From assembly GCA_003671055.1 (NCBI GenBank), contig QWPV01000001.1:72582-136581 (forward strand): a stretch of DNA of 64,000 nt. The letters are read 5' to 3'. Both the position numbers and the translations under genes were made by a program. Under the pieces are notes generated by a model. The model was not told the DNA's origin and made no database searches. It worked only from the letters and a program-made list of their open reading frames with translations. Below, piece by piece: positions 9,066 through 17,450 of this stretch. Each line of letters opens with the position of its first letter. Position 1 is the first letter of the stretch. Source of the stretch: Planctomycetota bacterium. GTDB taxonomy: Bacteria > Planctomycetota > Phycisphaerae > Phycisphaerales > SM1A02.

Positions 9066-9157
9066 GAATTGGGATCATAGTGATCGGCGGTGGATTTCGC
9101 CGCGCGAACATGCCGGGTTGGCCGGCGGGTTCCGTCAACCTGCGAATGAACGAAGCA

Positions 9158-10123
9158 TCACGCGCCCGCGCGGCGGATGCGATCATGAAGTGCGACCCAG
9201 AGGCCGTCGCGTTCTGGAGGGACGACGATGAGAACCAAGGTTGCGGCTGTTGCGTCGGCTTCGCGGAGTGCGGCGTAGAGACGCTGCGCGTAGGCGGCTG
9301 GTTCTGTGGGCATTTCGATGCGTGCGTGCGGGGCGGCGATTTGAATGTCGCTGCGTGCGAGCACTGCGGCTTTGCCTTCGTGCTTTGCGAGTCTTGTCGT
9401 GAGTGCGTCGGGTTGCACCACCTCGCAACGAATGCTGGGCGCGTAGTGCTTCGCCATTGTGCCGGGGCTTGCGTCTTGCTTTGTGAGATGCGGCATCATC
9501 ACTGTGCCCAAGATTGGGGTGAGATCTGCTTCACCAATTGCGCCTGGTCGCAGCACGATTGGGCGCGCGCGGCTGAGGTCGAGCACTGTGGATTCGATAC
9601 CGACGCTGCAGACTCCGCCGTCGAGGATGAGGAGGTCGTCGAAGTTTTTGAATTCTTCCGCGACGTGCTGTGGCGTTGTCGGTGAAATGCGACCCGAGCG
9701 ATTTGCGCTCGGTGCGGAGAGTGGACCGCCGAATGCTGCGATCACCGCAAGCGCGACGGGATGCGAAGGCGCGCGCACTGCGACCGTGCCTCGTCCGCCA
9801 ACGCCGATCGCTGCGATTTCTGGTCTTCGTGGCAGCACGATCGCGAGAGGACCTGGCCAGAACTTTGCCGCGAGTTTCTCGGCGCGTGCATCAAAGCCAA
9901 ACGTTGTGCGCTTCGCCATCGCTGCGTCGAGGACATGCGCGATAAGCGGATTCGACGCTGGTCGCCCCTTCATCGCGTACACCGCAGAGAGCGCTGCTTC
10001 ATTCGTCGAATCGCAGAAGAGTCCGTAGACAGTTTCCGTTGCGATCGCCACCGTTCCGCCTGCCTTCAACCGACGCGCCGCCTCGAGCACCATCTCGGGA
10101 GTTGCGGCTTCAATGCGCGGCAA
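9158..10123 (-). CDS. tsaC: L-threonylcarbamoyladenylate synthase (Sua5/TsaC)
   Basis: It makes threonylcarbamoyl-AMP from Thr, bicarbonate and ATP for the t6A37 modification of tRNAs that read ANN codons. The 321-residue length fits the two-domain Sua5 form: a YrdC domain at residues 8-200 and a C-terminal Sua5 domain after about 220. The YrdC motifs TETVYGLFCDS, KGRPASNPLI, PGPLAIVLPRR, VRAPSHPVAL and SAPSANRSGRISPTTP are all present. The linker SPGTMAKHYAP, typical of Sua5, is intact. It begins one base after the efflux-protein gene ends, so the two share a transcript. Function is confident. Confidence 0.93.
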   Translation of the reverse strand: MPRIEAATPEMVLEAARRLKAGGTVAIATETVYGLFCDSTNEAALSAVYAMKGRPASNPLIAHVLDAAMAKRTTFGFDARAEKLAAKFWPGPLAIVLPRRPEIAAIGVGGRGTVAVRAPSHPVALAVIAAFGGPLSAPSANRSGRISPTTPQHVAEEFKNFDDLLILDGGVCSVGIESTVLDLSRARPIVLRPGAIGEADLTPILGTVMMPHLTKQDASPGTMAKHYAPSIRCEVVQPDALTTRLAKHEGKAAVLARSDIQIAAPHARIEMPTEPAAYAQRLYAALREADATAATLVLIVVPPERDGLWVALHDRIRRAGA

Positions 10124-11977
10124 TTATGGCTGCTCCGGTGCGTTCGAGTTTCGCAAACGGCTCGAAGTCGTATGCGTCGAATCCTCCGACAATTCAAGCA
10201 CTTCAATGCGATTGACTTCTAGCCCATCGCCCATCGCCTGATGCAGTCGCGCGATTGACACTTGATACGCTGCGAGTGCGCCGATGTAGATGTTTTGACT
10301 CTGCGCGAGCGCGTTCTGCGTCTGGAACTTCAGTTGCAAGAACTCTGGACTCAGCGCTGCAAGCGTGCGCTCATCGACAAGCAACGCACGAAGATTCTCC
10401 GCTTGCGCAAGTCGCGTCTGACGATTCTGTTCCACCAATTCGCGATAGCTCACGCAGTCGATCAATGCGTTCTTCACCGCGAGCGCTGCGCTTTGCACTG
10501 CAGTGCGATACTGAATCACCGCTTGTGAACGCTGCAATCGCGCTTGTCGATACGCGCTCTCTGCAGCGCGATTGCCAATCGCTTGACTGAATTGCAAACC
10601 TGCTGCGTAGTCGACAAAGTCGCCATCGGCAACTTGTCCCACCGAACTTCCGAAGCCGCCCGCGAGACCAAACCATTCCACTTGTGTCGCGAGATTGAGT
10701 TGCGGCAGCAGACCGTTGTCGCTCACCACCACGCCGATGTCTGCAGTGTCGATTCCGATGAGCGCAGACTCCACTGCGGGCGAACACTCGAGTGCAGTCG
10801 TGAGCGAACTTCGCAAGTCCGCTTGAAACGGCGTTGCACTTGGGAAGTCGCTCGGCACGATCAACGTGTCGCCGCCGACAGGAAGTTCCGTCGAATTCAT
10901 CAGCGCCTTCAACGCGTTCGCTGCAATCTGCGTCGCGCGCTTGGCGTCAAGCACCGTTGCCTTGCGTTGCTCCACTGTCGCGACAGCATTCGCATACTCC
11001 GAAACCGTCGCATCAAATTGCCGACGCTTCGCAAGGACTTCGCGAACTTCCGTGCCAACTTCAACGAGCCACTGCGCTGTGACGAGTTGATTTCGTGCTT
11101 GCACGAGTGCCCAGTAGGTCGCTTCGGTGTCGCTCACAACCTTCAACAACTGCGCGCGCAACGCTTGAAACGCCGCGAGATCTTGATTCTGCGCGACGCG
11201 AATCTGCGCGAGATTCACTTCCGTGCCGAAGCCACGCAAAAGCGGTTGCGTGAAACCGAGCGTGAGCGCGGTCTGATACGCAGGGTCGGGCGTGTAGTAC
11301 TCGGTGTCGAGATTGTCGACGAAGTTTTCGGTGACGCCGACCGAGAACGATCCACCCGCAGTTAATTGCTTCTGCAGATTTGTCGAGAGTTGCAGAACGT
11401 TCTGATTCGTGACAGAAGGAATCACAGGGTCGGAGAAACCCGGAAAGAGAATCCCGATCGATGGCCGCTCAATGCGCTGATAGCCAGTCGCAGCGCCGAG
11501 CACCCAATCAAACGCCGCTTCTGCTTGCACGATTTGCGCGTCGGTCACTGCCTTCTGTAACTGCGCGTTTTGCACCGAGAGGTTGTTTGCCACCGCGGCT
11601 TGAATTGCGGATTGAAGCGACAACACAACTTGCGCCGCGCTCGCATCCGAACCGCCGAGCGGAATGCCAACATCAAGCGAGGGACCAAGGTCGCTCATCT
11701 TCGGACCGATCGCATCGAGTTCCTCCCGACGCGATGCAAGCATCGTTTCGATCTCGCCCTCGGAGGCTCCAATGATGGGCGCGGAGCCAGCGGGAACTTG
11801 CGCGACCTGCAACTCAATCGAGGAGCGGGCGGCAGCGGCGAGTTCGTCACCCGCCAGATGATCTGGATCGTTTTCGAGCGGCGACTGGCAGCCAACAACG
11901 ACCGACACCCCGAGGAGCGCGGCGAGGTTCTGGAGAACGGTTCGGGTGGAAAAACGGTGGACAGCGGGTCGGATCAT
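10124..11977 (-). CDS. TolC-like outer-membrane efflux lipoprotein
   Basis: From ATG 11975-11977 it encodes 617 residues. A lipoprotein signal ends in VVVGC (lipobox Cys near residue 29). Then come long alternating helical and beta segments typical of the outer-membrane efflux protein family, with two repeats (roughly residues 120-350 and 370-600). Markers are VANNLSVQNAQLQKAV, FTQPLLRGFGTEVN and YWALVQARNQLVTAQ. It is the outer-membrane channel of a tripartite exporter; no inner-membrane or adaptor gene is adjacent. The frame is open to 12298, but that extra part lacks a signal peptide and is probably untranslated. Confidence 0.88.
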   Translation of the reverse strand: MIRPAVHRFSTRTVLQNLAALLGVSVVVGCQSPLENDPDHLAGDELAAAARSSIELQVAQVPAGSAPIIGASEGEIETMLASRREELDAIGPKMSDLGPSLDVGIPLGGSDASAAQVVLSLQSAIQAAVANNLSVQNAQLQKAVTDAQIVQAEAAFDWVLGAATGYQRIERPSIGILFPGFSDPVIPSVTNQNVLQLSTNLQKQLTAGGSFSVGVTENFVDNLDTEYYTPDPAYQTALTLGFTQPLLRGFGTEVNLAQIRVAQNQDLAAFQALRAQLLKVVSDTEATYWALVQARNQLVTAQWLVEVGTEVREVLAKRRQFDATVSEYANAVATVEQRKATVLDAKRATQIAANALKALMNSTELPVGGDTLIVPSDFPSATPFQADLRSSLTTALECSPAVESALIGIDTADIGVVVSDNGLLPQLNLATQVEWFGLAGGFGSSVGQVADGDFVDYAAGLQFSQAIGNRAAESAYRQARLQRSQAVIQYRTAVQSAALAVKNALIDCVSYRELVEQNRQTRLAQAENLRALLVDERTLAALSPEFLQLKFQTQNALAQSQNIYIGALAAYQVSIARLHQAMGDGLEVNRIEVLELSEDSTHTTSSRLRNSNAPEQP

Positions 11978-12217
11978 GGGTGGAAGATCGCAAACGATAT
12001 CAGGTGTCTTCAGCGTGACTCGGTTTGAAGCAGCAGAATGCGGGACACGGACGAACCTGAGTTCTAGCTTCGTTTGATCTCCGGCATCGACTTCTGAACC
12101 GACGCCGATGCTCGTCAGTCGCCACCGGCCGCCCTGAAATTTCCACCCGCGCAAGGAGCGGAGATCTGAAGGAATTTCTCCGCTGCAAACGACTGAAACC
12201 TCACTACACTGCGCGCT

Positions 12218-13660
12218 ATGACGATCAGGACGATCCTCTCGGCAATTCTTGCGCTTTCGAGCGTCTCGCCTTTGTTTGTTGTCTGCACGGATGCACACGC
12301 AATTCCGCAGTCAACCAACGCAACCACGAAAGCTCCCTACACGGCGGTGACGACGCAAGCTGAAACGCTCGTGCGTTCGGGACCGAGTGTGGAGAGCGCG
12401 TATCCATTCGGAAAACTTCCGCAGGGATCCGTTGTGTTTGTGAGCGAGGAGAATCTCGGATGGGCGCGCATCTCGCTCAGCGGCGAGACCTTCACGGGAT
12501 GGTTCGGATATGTCCCCGCATCCGCAGCAGCAGTGGCATCGGAAGATGGCAAGACGCTCTCGATCACTGGTCGCAGTGAAGTGCGCGCACCAAACTTCGA
12601 AGCTAGTGGCGATCCTGAGAAGAGCTTCAAGATGATCGCTCCACTCATGGATGGCGACACACTTGAAATTCTTGAAGTCGTGAAGGGCGAACGCGGATCT
12701 TTCTACGCTGTTCGTCTTCCATCGAAGGCAACTGGTTGGGTGAATGCATCATCACTTCGTCCTGCGACGAGTGCAGAGAGCGTGACTGCAACTCCGGTTG
12801 CACCTTCGCCTCGTCCAATCGCAACACCAACCGCAACGGCCCCTGCGAACACGACGGATACGACGATTGCGGATGAGAGTGGACCGCGTCCGCTTGATGA
12901 GGTTCCAACATCCATCGTGCCTGAGCTTCCTGAAGCGATCACGCTTACTCCAACTCCAACGACAACTCCAACGACAACCGCGCCGCCGATTGCTCCATTA
13001 GATCCAGCGATTGCGCGCAACATCGCAGCAGCGAAGGCGCGCGCCGCAACCTACGAAGACCTCGAGAAAATCTGGGGTAAGTTGCGCAAAGCGCCGGTGG
13101 AGACTGCTGAACTCACGCAGTTGCGCGATCGATACCTCGCGTTCGCTGAAGACACTGCCACCACACCGATCCGCGCGAATCTCGCACAAACGCGTGCGGC
13201 GCAGATCGCGCTTCGCATTGAAGTGCAGGATTCGATTCTCGAACTCGCGCAGTTGAAGGCGAAGTCGAACGCAAGTGTGGATGGCATCGCGAATCTCGAA
13301 CTCGCGCTGCTCAATCGCAAGGGATACGACGCTGTGGGTCGCCTGAATGCATCGCTCGTCTATGACGGCGAACGGCTCCCGCTGCTCTATCGTTTGATGG
13401 ATAACGTCACTGGACAAACGATCGCGTACATCGTGCCTGGATCGAGTTTCGACCTCTCGTCGATGCTTGGTTTGATGATCGGCATCAAGGGTCCAATGAC
13501 CTACGACAACGCACTTCGCCTCAACACCCTCTCGCCAAGCGCGATTGACGTGCTTTCTGGGACGCAAACGCCCGCGACCGGACCAACGCCAATGACGCCT
13601 GCGATGACGGCGACTGGCGAATCGACGCCGAGCGCGAGCGATTCTGATACCGGGAAGTGA
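12218..13660 (+). CDS. Secreted protein with two bacterial SH3-like domains
   Basis: A 480-residue protein with a signal peptide (to about residue 28). Two SH3-like modules follow: one at about residues 40-110, with TLVRSGPSVESAYPFGKLPQG, and one ending in GWVNASSLRP near residue 187. Next is a low-complexity Pro/Thr/Ala linker (about 190-265), then a helical C-terminal half of no recognised family. Bacterial SH3 modules often bind peptidoglycan peptides, so a periplasmic or wall-associated role is likely but not proven. It is divergent from the TolC-like gene. The 240-bp gap between them holds no gene and no clear promoter. The tRNA gene lies 47 bp downstream. Confidence 0.75.
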   Translation: MTIRTILSAILALSSVSPLFVVCTDAHAIPQSTNATTKAPYTAVTTQAETLVRSGPSVESAYPFGKLPQGSVVFVSEENLGWARISLSGETFTGWFGYVPASAAAVASEDGKTLSITGRSEVRAPNFEASGDPEKSFKMIAPLMDGDTLEILEVVKGERGSFYAVRLPSKATGWVNASSLRPATSAESVTATPVAPSPRPIATPTATAPANTTDTTIADESGPRPLDEVPTSIVPELPEAITLTPTPTTTPTTTAPPIAPLDPAIARNIAAAKARAATYEDLEKIWGKLRKAPVETAELTQLRDRYLAFAEDTATTPIRANLAQTRAAQIALRIEVQDSILELAQLKAKSNASVDGIANLELALLNRKGYDAVGRLNASLVYDGERLPLLYRLMDNVTGQTIAYIVPGSSFDLSSMLGLMIGIKGPMTYDNALRLNTLSPSAIDVLSGTQTPATGPTPMTPAMTATGESTPSASDSDTGK

Positions 13661-13707
13661 GTTCGTACGCTGACGAGATCGTCGGCTATGATTCGCGCCC
13701 TCAGTTC

Positions 13708-13780
13708 GGGGCGTTAGCTCAATTGGCAGAGCGATGCCTTTGCAAGGCATAGGTTAGCGGTTCGACTCCGCTACGCTCCA
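13708..13780 (+). tRNA. tRNA-Ala (anticodon UGC)
   Basis: A 73-nt cloverleaf ending in discriminator A, with no encoded CCA. The acceptor stem GGGGCGT/ACGCTCC contains the G3-U70 wobble that specifies alanine. The D-arm is TAGCTCAATTGGCAGAGC. The anticodon loop TTTGCAA gives anticodon TGC. The T-arm GTTCGACTC is canonical. A strong hairpin terminator begins 10 nt later, so it is a monocistronic tRNA or the end of a transcript. Confidence 0.97.
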
Positions 13781-13789
13781 CTCCGAACC

Positions 13790-13826
13790 ACCGACCTCGC
13801 ATTTCGATGCGAGGTCGGTGTCGTTT
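13790..13826 (+). terminator. Rho-independent terminator after tRNA-Ala
   Basis: A perfect 13-bp stem (accgacctcgcat paired with atgcgaggtcggt) closes a TTCG tetraloop, followed by GTCGTTTT. It lies 9 nt beyond the tRNA 3' end. Confidence 0.85.
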
Positions 13827-13863
13827 TGGAGACTCGCAGCAACGACTACCTTGCACCTCGACG

Positions 13864-14475
13864 ATGAGCCGCGCGAAGAAGAATGCTTTTCTCAGTGCCG
13901 CAGAAACGGAACGCGTGTCTGCGCATCTTGCGTTACGCGGCGGCGATTCTTCCGTGACGCTCACAACTTCTCGCGCGGTGCTCTTTGTTGAAGGTGAAAC
14001 GGAACGGCTTGTGTTGCGCGATCACTCTTCGCTCGCTGCGTCTGCAATCTGCGTGCTCGATTTCGGCACCGTTGGTCTCGCGCCGTTGCTTCGCGTCGCG
14101 GATGCCATGGAGATTCCGTGGCACGCGCTTGTTGATTGCGATGAAGCGGGCGCGCACTACGCGGCGACTGCGCGCGATCATCTCCGGCGGCGCGTCGAAT
14201 CCCGTCACATCACGATCGCGGCTGAGCCGAGTTTCGAGCAGGCCTTGTGGAACGCAGGGTTTCGCGCGTCGATCATCCACGTCGCGCAACGGCATGGCGT
14301 GGAATTCGATGACGGCGAGTTGGCTTCGTTGCTTCGTGCGGCTCGACTCAAGGTGCCAAAGCCTTTGCTCGTCACGGAATCGATCAAACACGCTCGCGCA
14401 ATCGATCTGTCACACCAACTCCCTCGCGCAATGCAAACCGCGATCGATGCGGTGCAGTTGCTCAGCCTTCGTTGA
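13864..14475 (+). CDS. Stand-alone TOPRIM-domain protein (OLD-like)
   Basis: A 203-residue protein centred on a TOPRIM fold. The first acidic motif is VLFVEGETERLVL (Glu43, Glu45). The second is HALVDCDEAGAH, with the Asp91-x-Asp93 metal pair. The spacing and the segment ICVLDFGTVGLAPLLRVADAMEIP resemble the TOPRIM half of OLD-family nucleases. Those normally follow an ABC-type ATPase domain, which is absent here; there is no Walker A motif. It may be a free nuclease or primase-like domain, or the remnant of an OLD gene. It lies just past the tRNA-Ala terminator. Its 3' end overlaps the convergent rsmE by 14 nt. The start at 13864 has no clear ribosome site. Confidence 0.7.
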   Translation: MSRAKKNAFLSAAETERVSAHLALRGGDSSVTLTTSRAVLFVEGETERLVLRDHSSLAASAICVLDFGTVGLAPLLRVADAMEIPWHALVDCDEAGAHYAATARDHLRRRVESRHITIAAEPSFEQALWNAGFRASIIHVAQRHGVEFDDGELASLLRAARLKVPKPLLVTESIKHARAIDLSHQLPRAMQTAIDAVQLLSLR

Positions 14476-15211
14476 CTGCAAGTCGACTCTGCGCGAACAC
14501 CGCAGCAGCAGCAACCGCCGCCGTTTCGATGCGAAGGACATGCGCACCGAGCGTGACGACATTTCCACCGCTCGCTTGCAACAACGAAACTTCCGCATCA
14601 GTGAATCCGCCCTCTGGTCCGATCCACACGATCGCGCTTGCGTGCGAGGCGGACTCGCGCAGCGCGACATCGAGTGGACGCGACGTCGGTGCGAGATGCG
14701 CGATGAAACTCGCCGCTTGCCGGATCGCTTCACGTTGCATCACTTCAGCAATCGATCCACCTGCAACGAGTTCCGGCAACCACGCGCGCCGCGACTGCTT
14801 GCATGCCTCAATGAGAATGCGCTGCCAACGATCGTTGCGCGCGAGTTTCTCTTCGTCGACGACACTGCGCTCACAATCGATCGGAATGAATCGATCGACG
14901 CCTGCTTGGGTCGCCATGTCTAACAACGTCGCGAGACGATCACCCTTTGGAAGTGCGCACGCAATCGTCAATGTGCGCTGCACGCGCGGAGTCAGTCGCA
15001 CGCTCTCCACGCGCGCGAATCGTTCTCCACCGCGCGATCGTCCATCGATGATCTCTGCACTCGCGGTCGTACCGAAACCGTCGAAGAATGTGACGCTGTC
15101 GCCAGTGCCAAGCCGTCGAGCACCGAGCGCGTGCTTCGCTTCCTGCGCAGAAATCTCGACCTCGCTGCCCACTCCGCCAATTGCCTGCACGGAAATCCAC
15201 ACGTCAGCCAT
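14462..15211 (-). CDS. rsmE: 16S rRNA m3U1498 methyltransferase
   Basis: RsmE is a SPOUT (trefoil-knot) enzyme that methylates N3 of U1498 in 16S rRNA using SAM. The 249-residue protein has an N-terminal PUA-like part (EISAQEAKHALGARRLGTGD), the motif QAGVDRFIPIDCERSV, the residues EACKQSRRAWLPEL, and the SAM knot loops IVWIGPEGGFTDAE and VVTLGAHVLRIETAA. The start at 15211 has AGGAG at good distance and overlaps the 3' end of rsmJ by 8 nt, so translation is coupled. The two methyltransferases act on the same 30S region near the decoding site. Confidence 0.93.
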   Translation of the reverse strand: MADVWISVQAIGGVGSEVEISAQEAKHALGARRLGTGDSVTFFDGFGTTASAEIIDGRSRGGERFARVESVRLTPRVQRTLTIACALPKGDRLATLLDMATQAGVDRFIPIDCERSVVDEEKLARNDRWQRILIEACKQSRRAWLPELVAGGSIAEVMQREAIRQAASFIAHLAPTSRPLDVALRESASHASAIVWIGPEGGFTDAEVSLLQASGGNVVTLGAHVLRIETAAVAAAAVFAQSRLAVNEG

Positions 15212-15980
15212 TGGAAACTCCTGTGCGCGGGTGCGCGTAGACATCGAATCGCAGAAGCATGCCGTGCAACGACCACGATGGTCGCTCTTGCGCGAAGTCG
15301 CCTGCATGATCGGGACGCTTCACGACGATCCGCTCAACGCCCACTGCGCGCGCGGTCGCAAGCAGCGATCGTTCATTCGAAATGCGTTGCTCTTCGGACT
15401 CTTCGCCGAGAAGCTCTTTGAGGATCTGCATTTCCTTCGGTGGCAATGCGCTCTTCTTTCGCTTCGGCGGAAACATAGGATCGAGAAGTACCGCGGTCGA
15501 TTCCGTTGTGACGCCTTGACTCGCATACGCAGCAAATGCGCGCGCTGCGTCGAGTGCACACAAGGCAATGCGTGATGCTGTCTCGCGAATCGCTGCATCC
15601 GTCGATGCATTTGCGCGCGAAAGTCCATCGCTCCCGAGCGCAAACACGAACGGATCACGCTCGGAGGCAAACACACGACAGCCGGATGCTGCGATCAACC
15701 ATGCGTCGGTGAGAAGTCCAGCCGTTGCGTCGAAGACTTGTTGCGCATCTCCAATCGCACGGACGAGCGGTTGCCGCCGGAGCGCATTCGCAGAACCGAG
15801 AATGACTTTGGAGAAGTCCACATGGATGCCGCGTCCGCATTTCTCCGCGCTACGCCGAAGTTCGAGCCGCCCTTCCGCGTCCCTCGCAAGCACATGCGTT
15901 GGGGTGGAAGTACACGTCGCCGGAAGCGCGTGGCGCAGCGGATCTTCGGCGGGTAACTCGATGAAAATAGCGCGCGGCAT
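15204..15980 (-). CDS. rsmJ: 16S rRNA m2G1516 methyltransferase
   Basis: A 258-residue protein matching RsmJ, which methylates N2 of G1516 in helix 45 of 16S rRNA. The SAM-binding motif I region is DATAGLLTDAWLIAASGCRV near residue 90. The next acidic segment is ASERDPFVFALGSDGL. The catalytic-type motif LLDPMFPPKRKKSALPPKEM is well conserved with the family. The start MPRAIFIELP at 15978-15980 is chosen for length; the frame is open further upstream into the divergent cbs promoter. It is upstream of and overlaps rsmE. Confidence 0.88.
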   Translation of the reverse strand: MPRAIFIELPAEDPLRHALPATCTSTPTHVLARDAEGRLELRRSAEKCGRGIHVDFSKVILGSANALRRQPLVRAIGDAQQVFDATAGLLTDAWLIAASGCRVFASERDPFVFALGSDGLSRANASTDAAIRETASRIALCALDAARAFAAYASQGVTTESTAVLLDPMFPPKRKKSALPPKEMQILKELLGEESEEQRISNERSLLATARAVGVERIVVKRPDHAGDFAQERPSWSLHGMLLRFDVYAHPRTGVSNG

Positions 15981-16053
15981 GAGGTCGGGAGCAAGGGACG
16001 TCGGGCAGGATGTCGAGAAAGTAGCCGACACGGGGGTTTTGTACACTCGGGAC

Positions 16054-17442
16054 ATGACCGCGACCGCCACGCTTGCTCCCGTCTTCAGCAACATTCTCGA
16101 GATGATTGGGAACACCCCAATGCTCGAACTCAAGCGGTTCAATGTCGGCCCCTGCCGCTTGTTCGTGAAGATGGAGTGCCTCAACCCCGGCAATTCCATC
16201 AAGGACCGCATCGCGGTGACGATGATCGATGCTGCAGAGAAGTCCGGCAAGCTTCGCGCAGGTGGTCGCATCGTCGAAGCAACTGCCGGCAACACCGGAC
16301 TCGCGCTCGCGCTCATCGCAGGACAAAAGGGCTACCGACTCACCGTCGTCATGCCAGACAAGATGAGTGACGAAAAGATTTCGCATCTACGCGCGATGGG
16401 TGCTGAGGTGATCCTCACTCGCTCGGATGTTGCGAAGGGACATCCTGAGTATTACCAAGACATCGCCGAGCGCATCGCGCGCGAAGACCCCGATGCATTC
16501 TTCGTGAATCAGTTCGCGAACCCTGCGAATGTCCAAGCGCATTACGAAACCACCGCACCAGAAATTTGGGCGCAGCTCGATGGCAAAATCGACGCGTTTG
16601 TTGCGGGCGTCGGCTCCGGCGGCACCGTGAGTGGTGTGGGCCGCTACTTCAAGGAACGCAATCCTGCGTGCGAGATTGTGCTTGCAGATCCGGTGGGATC
16701 GATCCTCGCGCCGCTCGTGAATGAAAAGAAAACCGTCCCGCCAGGATCATGGCTCGTCGAAGGCATCGGCGAAGATTTCATTCCTTCCATTCTCGACATG
16801 ACGCTCGTCGACAAGGCGTATGCGATCACCGATGCAGAGTCTTTCGAAGTCGCGCGCGAGCTTCTCAAACTCGAAGGCGTGCTCGCAGGCTCTTCCGTCG
16901 GCACGCTGCTCGCTGCAGCATTGAAGTACTGCCGCGAGCAAACGACGCCGAAGATAGTGGTGACGCTCATCTGCGACAACGGCGCCAAGTACCTCTCGAA
17001 GATGTTCAACGACTTCTGGATGGTCGACAACGGATTTATTGCGCGACCAACTTACGGTGACATTCGCGATCTCATCGCGCGCCGCCATCTTGAACGCGAA
17101 GACTTCTGCCTCACGCCGAGCGTGCCGATTGCACAGGCGATTAAGCGCATGCGGATGTACTCCGTCTCGCAGATGGCAGTGCTCGACGAACACGATCGCG
17201 TCGTCGGTATTCTCGATGAAAGCGATGTGCTCCTCGCACTCGTGCGCGATCGCGACTGTTCCCGAAGCCCAGTCCGTGACTTCATGTCGAGCCGCGTGGA
17301 AACCGTGAAGCCCACGGCGAGCGTGCAAGACTTGATCCCAGTGTTCCGCGCCGATCGCGTCGCTGTCGTCGCGGATGCGAAGCACTTCTACGGACTCATC
17401 ACGCGCATCGATCTCATTAACTATCTTCGAAAGCAACTCTGA
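16054..17442 (+). CDS. cbs: Cystathionine beta-synthase (PLP fold with two CBS domains)
   Basis: It condenses serine (or O-acetylserine) with homocysteine to cystathionine. The N-terminal 320 residues are a fold-type II PLP domain with the Schiff-base lysine Lys50 in NPGNSIKDRIA, the cofactor-contacting EATAGNTG and the phosphate loop GVGSGGTVSG. Residues 335-462 form two CBS motifs (around SVSQMAVLDEHDRVVGILDE and ADRVAVVADAKHFYGLITR), a likely regulatory pair. The length of 462 matches bacterial CBS rather than plain cysteine synthase. The start MTATATLAP at 16054 is supported by family alignment; the frame is open much farther upstream, opposite rsmJ. The next gene starts 8 nt downstream. 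Confidence 0.92.
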   Translation: MTATATLAPVFSNILEMIGNTPMLELKRFNVGPCRLFVKMECLNPGNSIKDRIAVTMIDAAEKSGKLRAGGRIVEATAGNTGLALALIAGQKGYRLTVVMPDKMSDEKISHLRAMGAEVILTRSDVAKGHPEYYQDIAERIAREDPDAFFVNQFANPANVQAHYETTAPEIWAQLDGKIDAFVAGVGSGGTVSGVGRYFKERNPACEIVLADPVGSILAPLVNEKKTVPPGSWLVEGIGEDFIPSILDMTLVDKAYAITDAESFEVARELLKLEGVLAGSSVGTLLAAALKYCREQTTPKIVVTLICDNGAKYLSKMFNDFWMVDNGFIARPTYGDIRDLIARRHLEREDFCLTPSVPIAQAIKRMRMYSVSQMAVLDEHDRVVGILDESDVLLALVRDRDCSRSPVRDFMSSRVETVKPTASVQDLIPVFRADRVAVVADAKHFYGLITRIDLINYLRKQL

Positions 17443-17450
17443 GTTTCTTT

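Noticed and set aside
11978-12298. Extended start for the TolC-like protein
   Set aside because: The added 107 residues are Arg/Cys-rich without a signal peptide; the lipoprotein signal sits directly after the ATG at 11977.
15568-16053. N-terminal extension of cystathionine beta-synthase
   Set aside because: The 162 extra codons are antisense to rsmJ and show no conserved domain; the known family start is at 16054.
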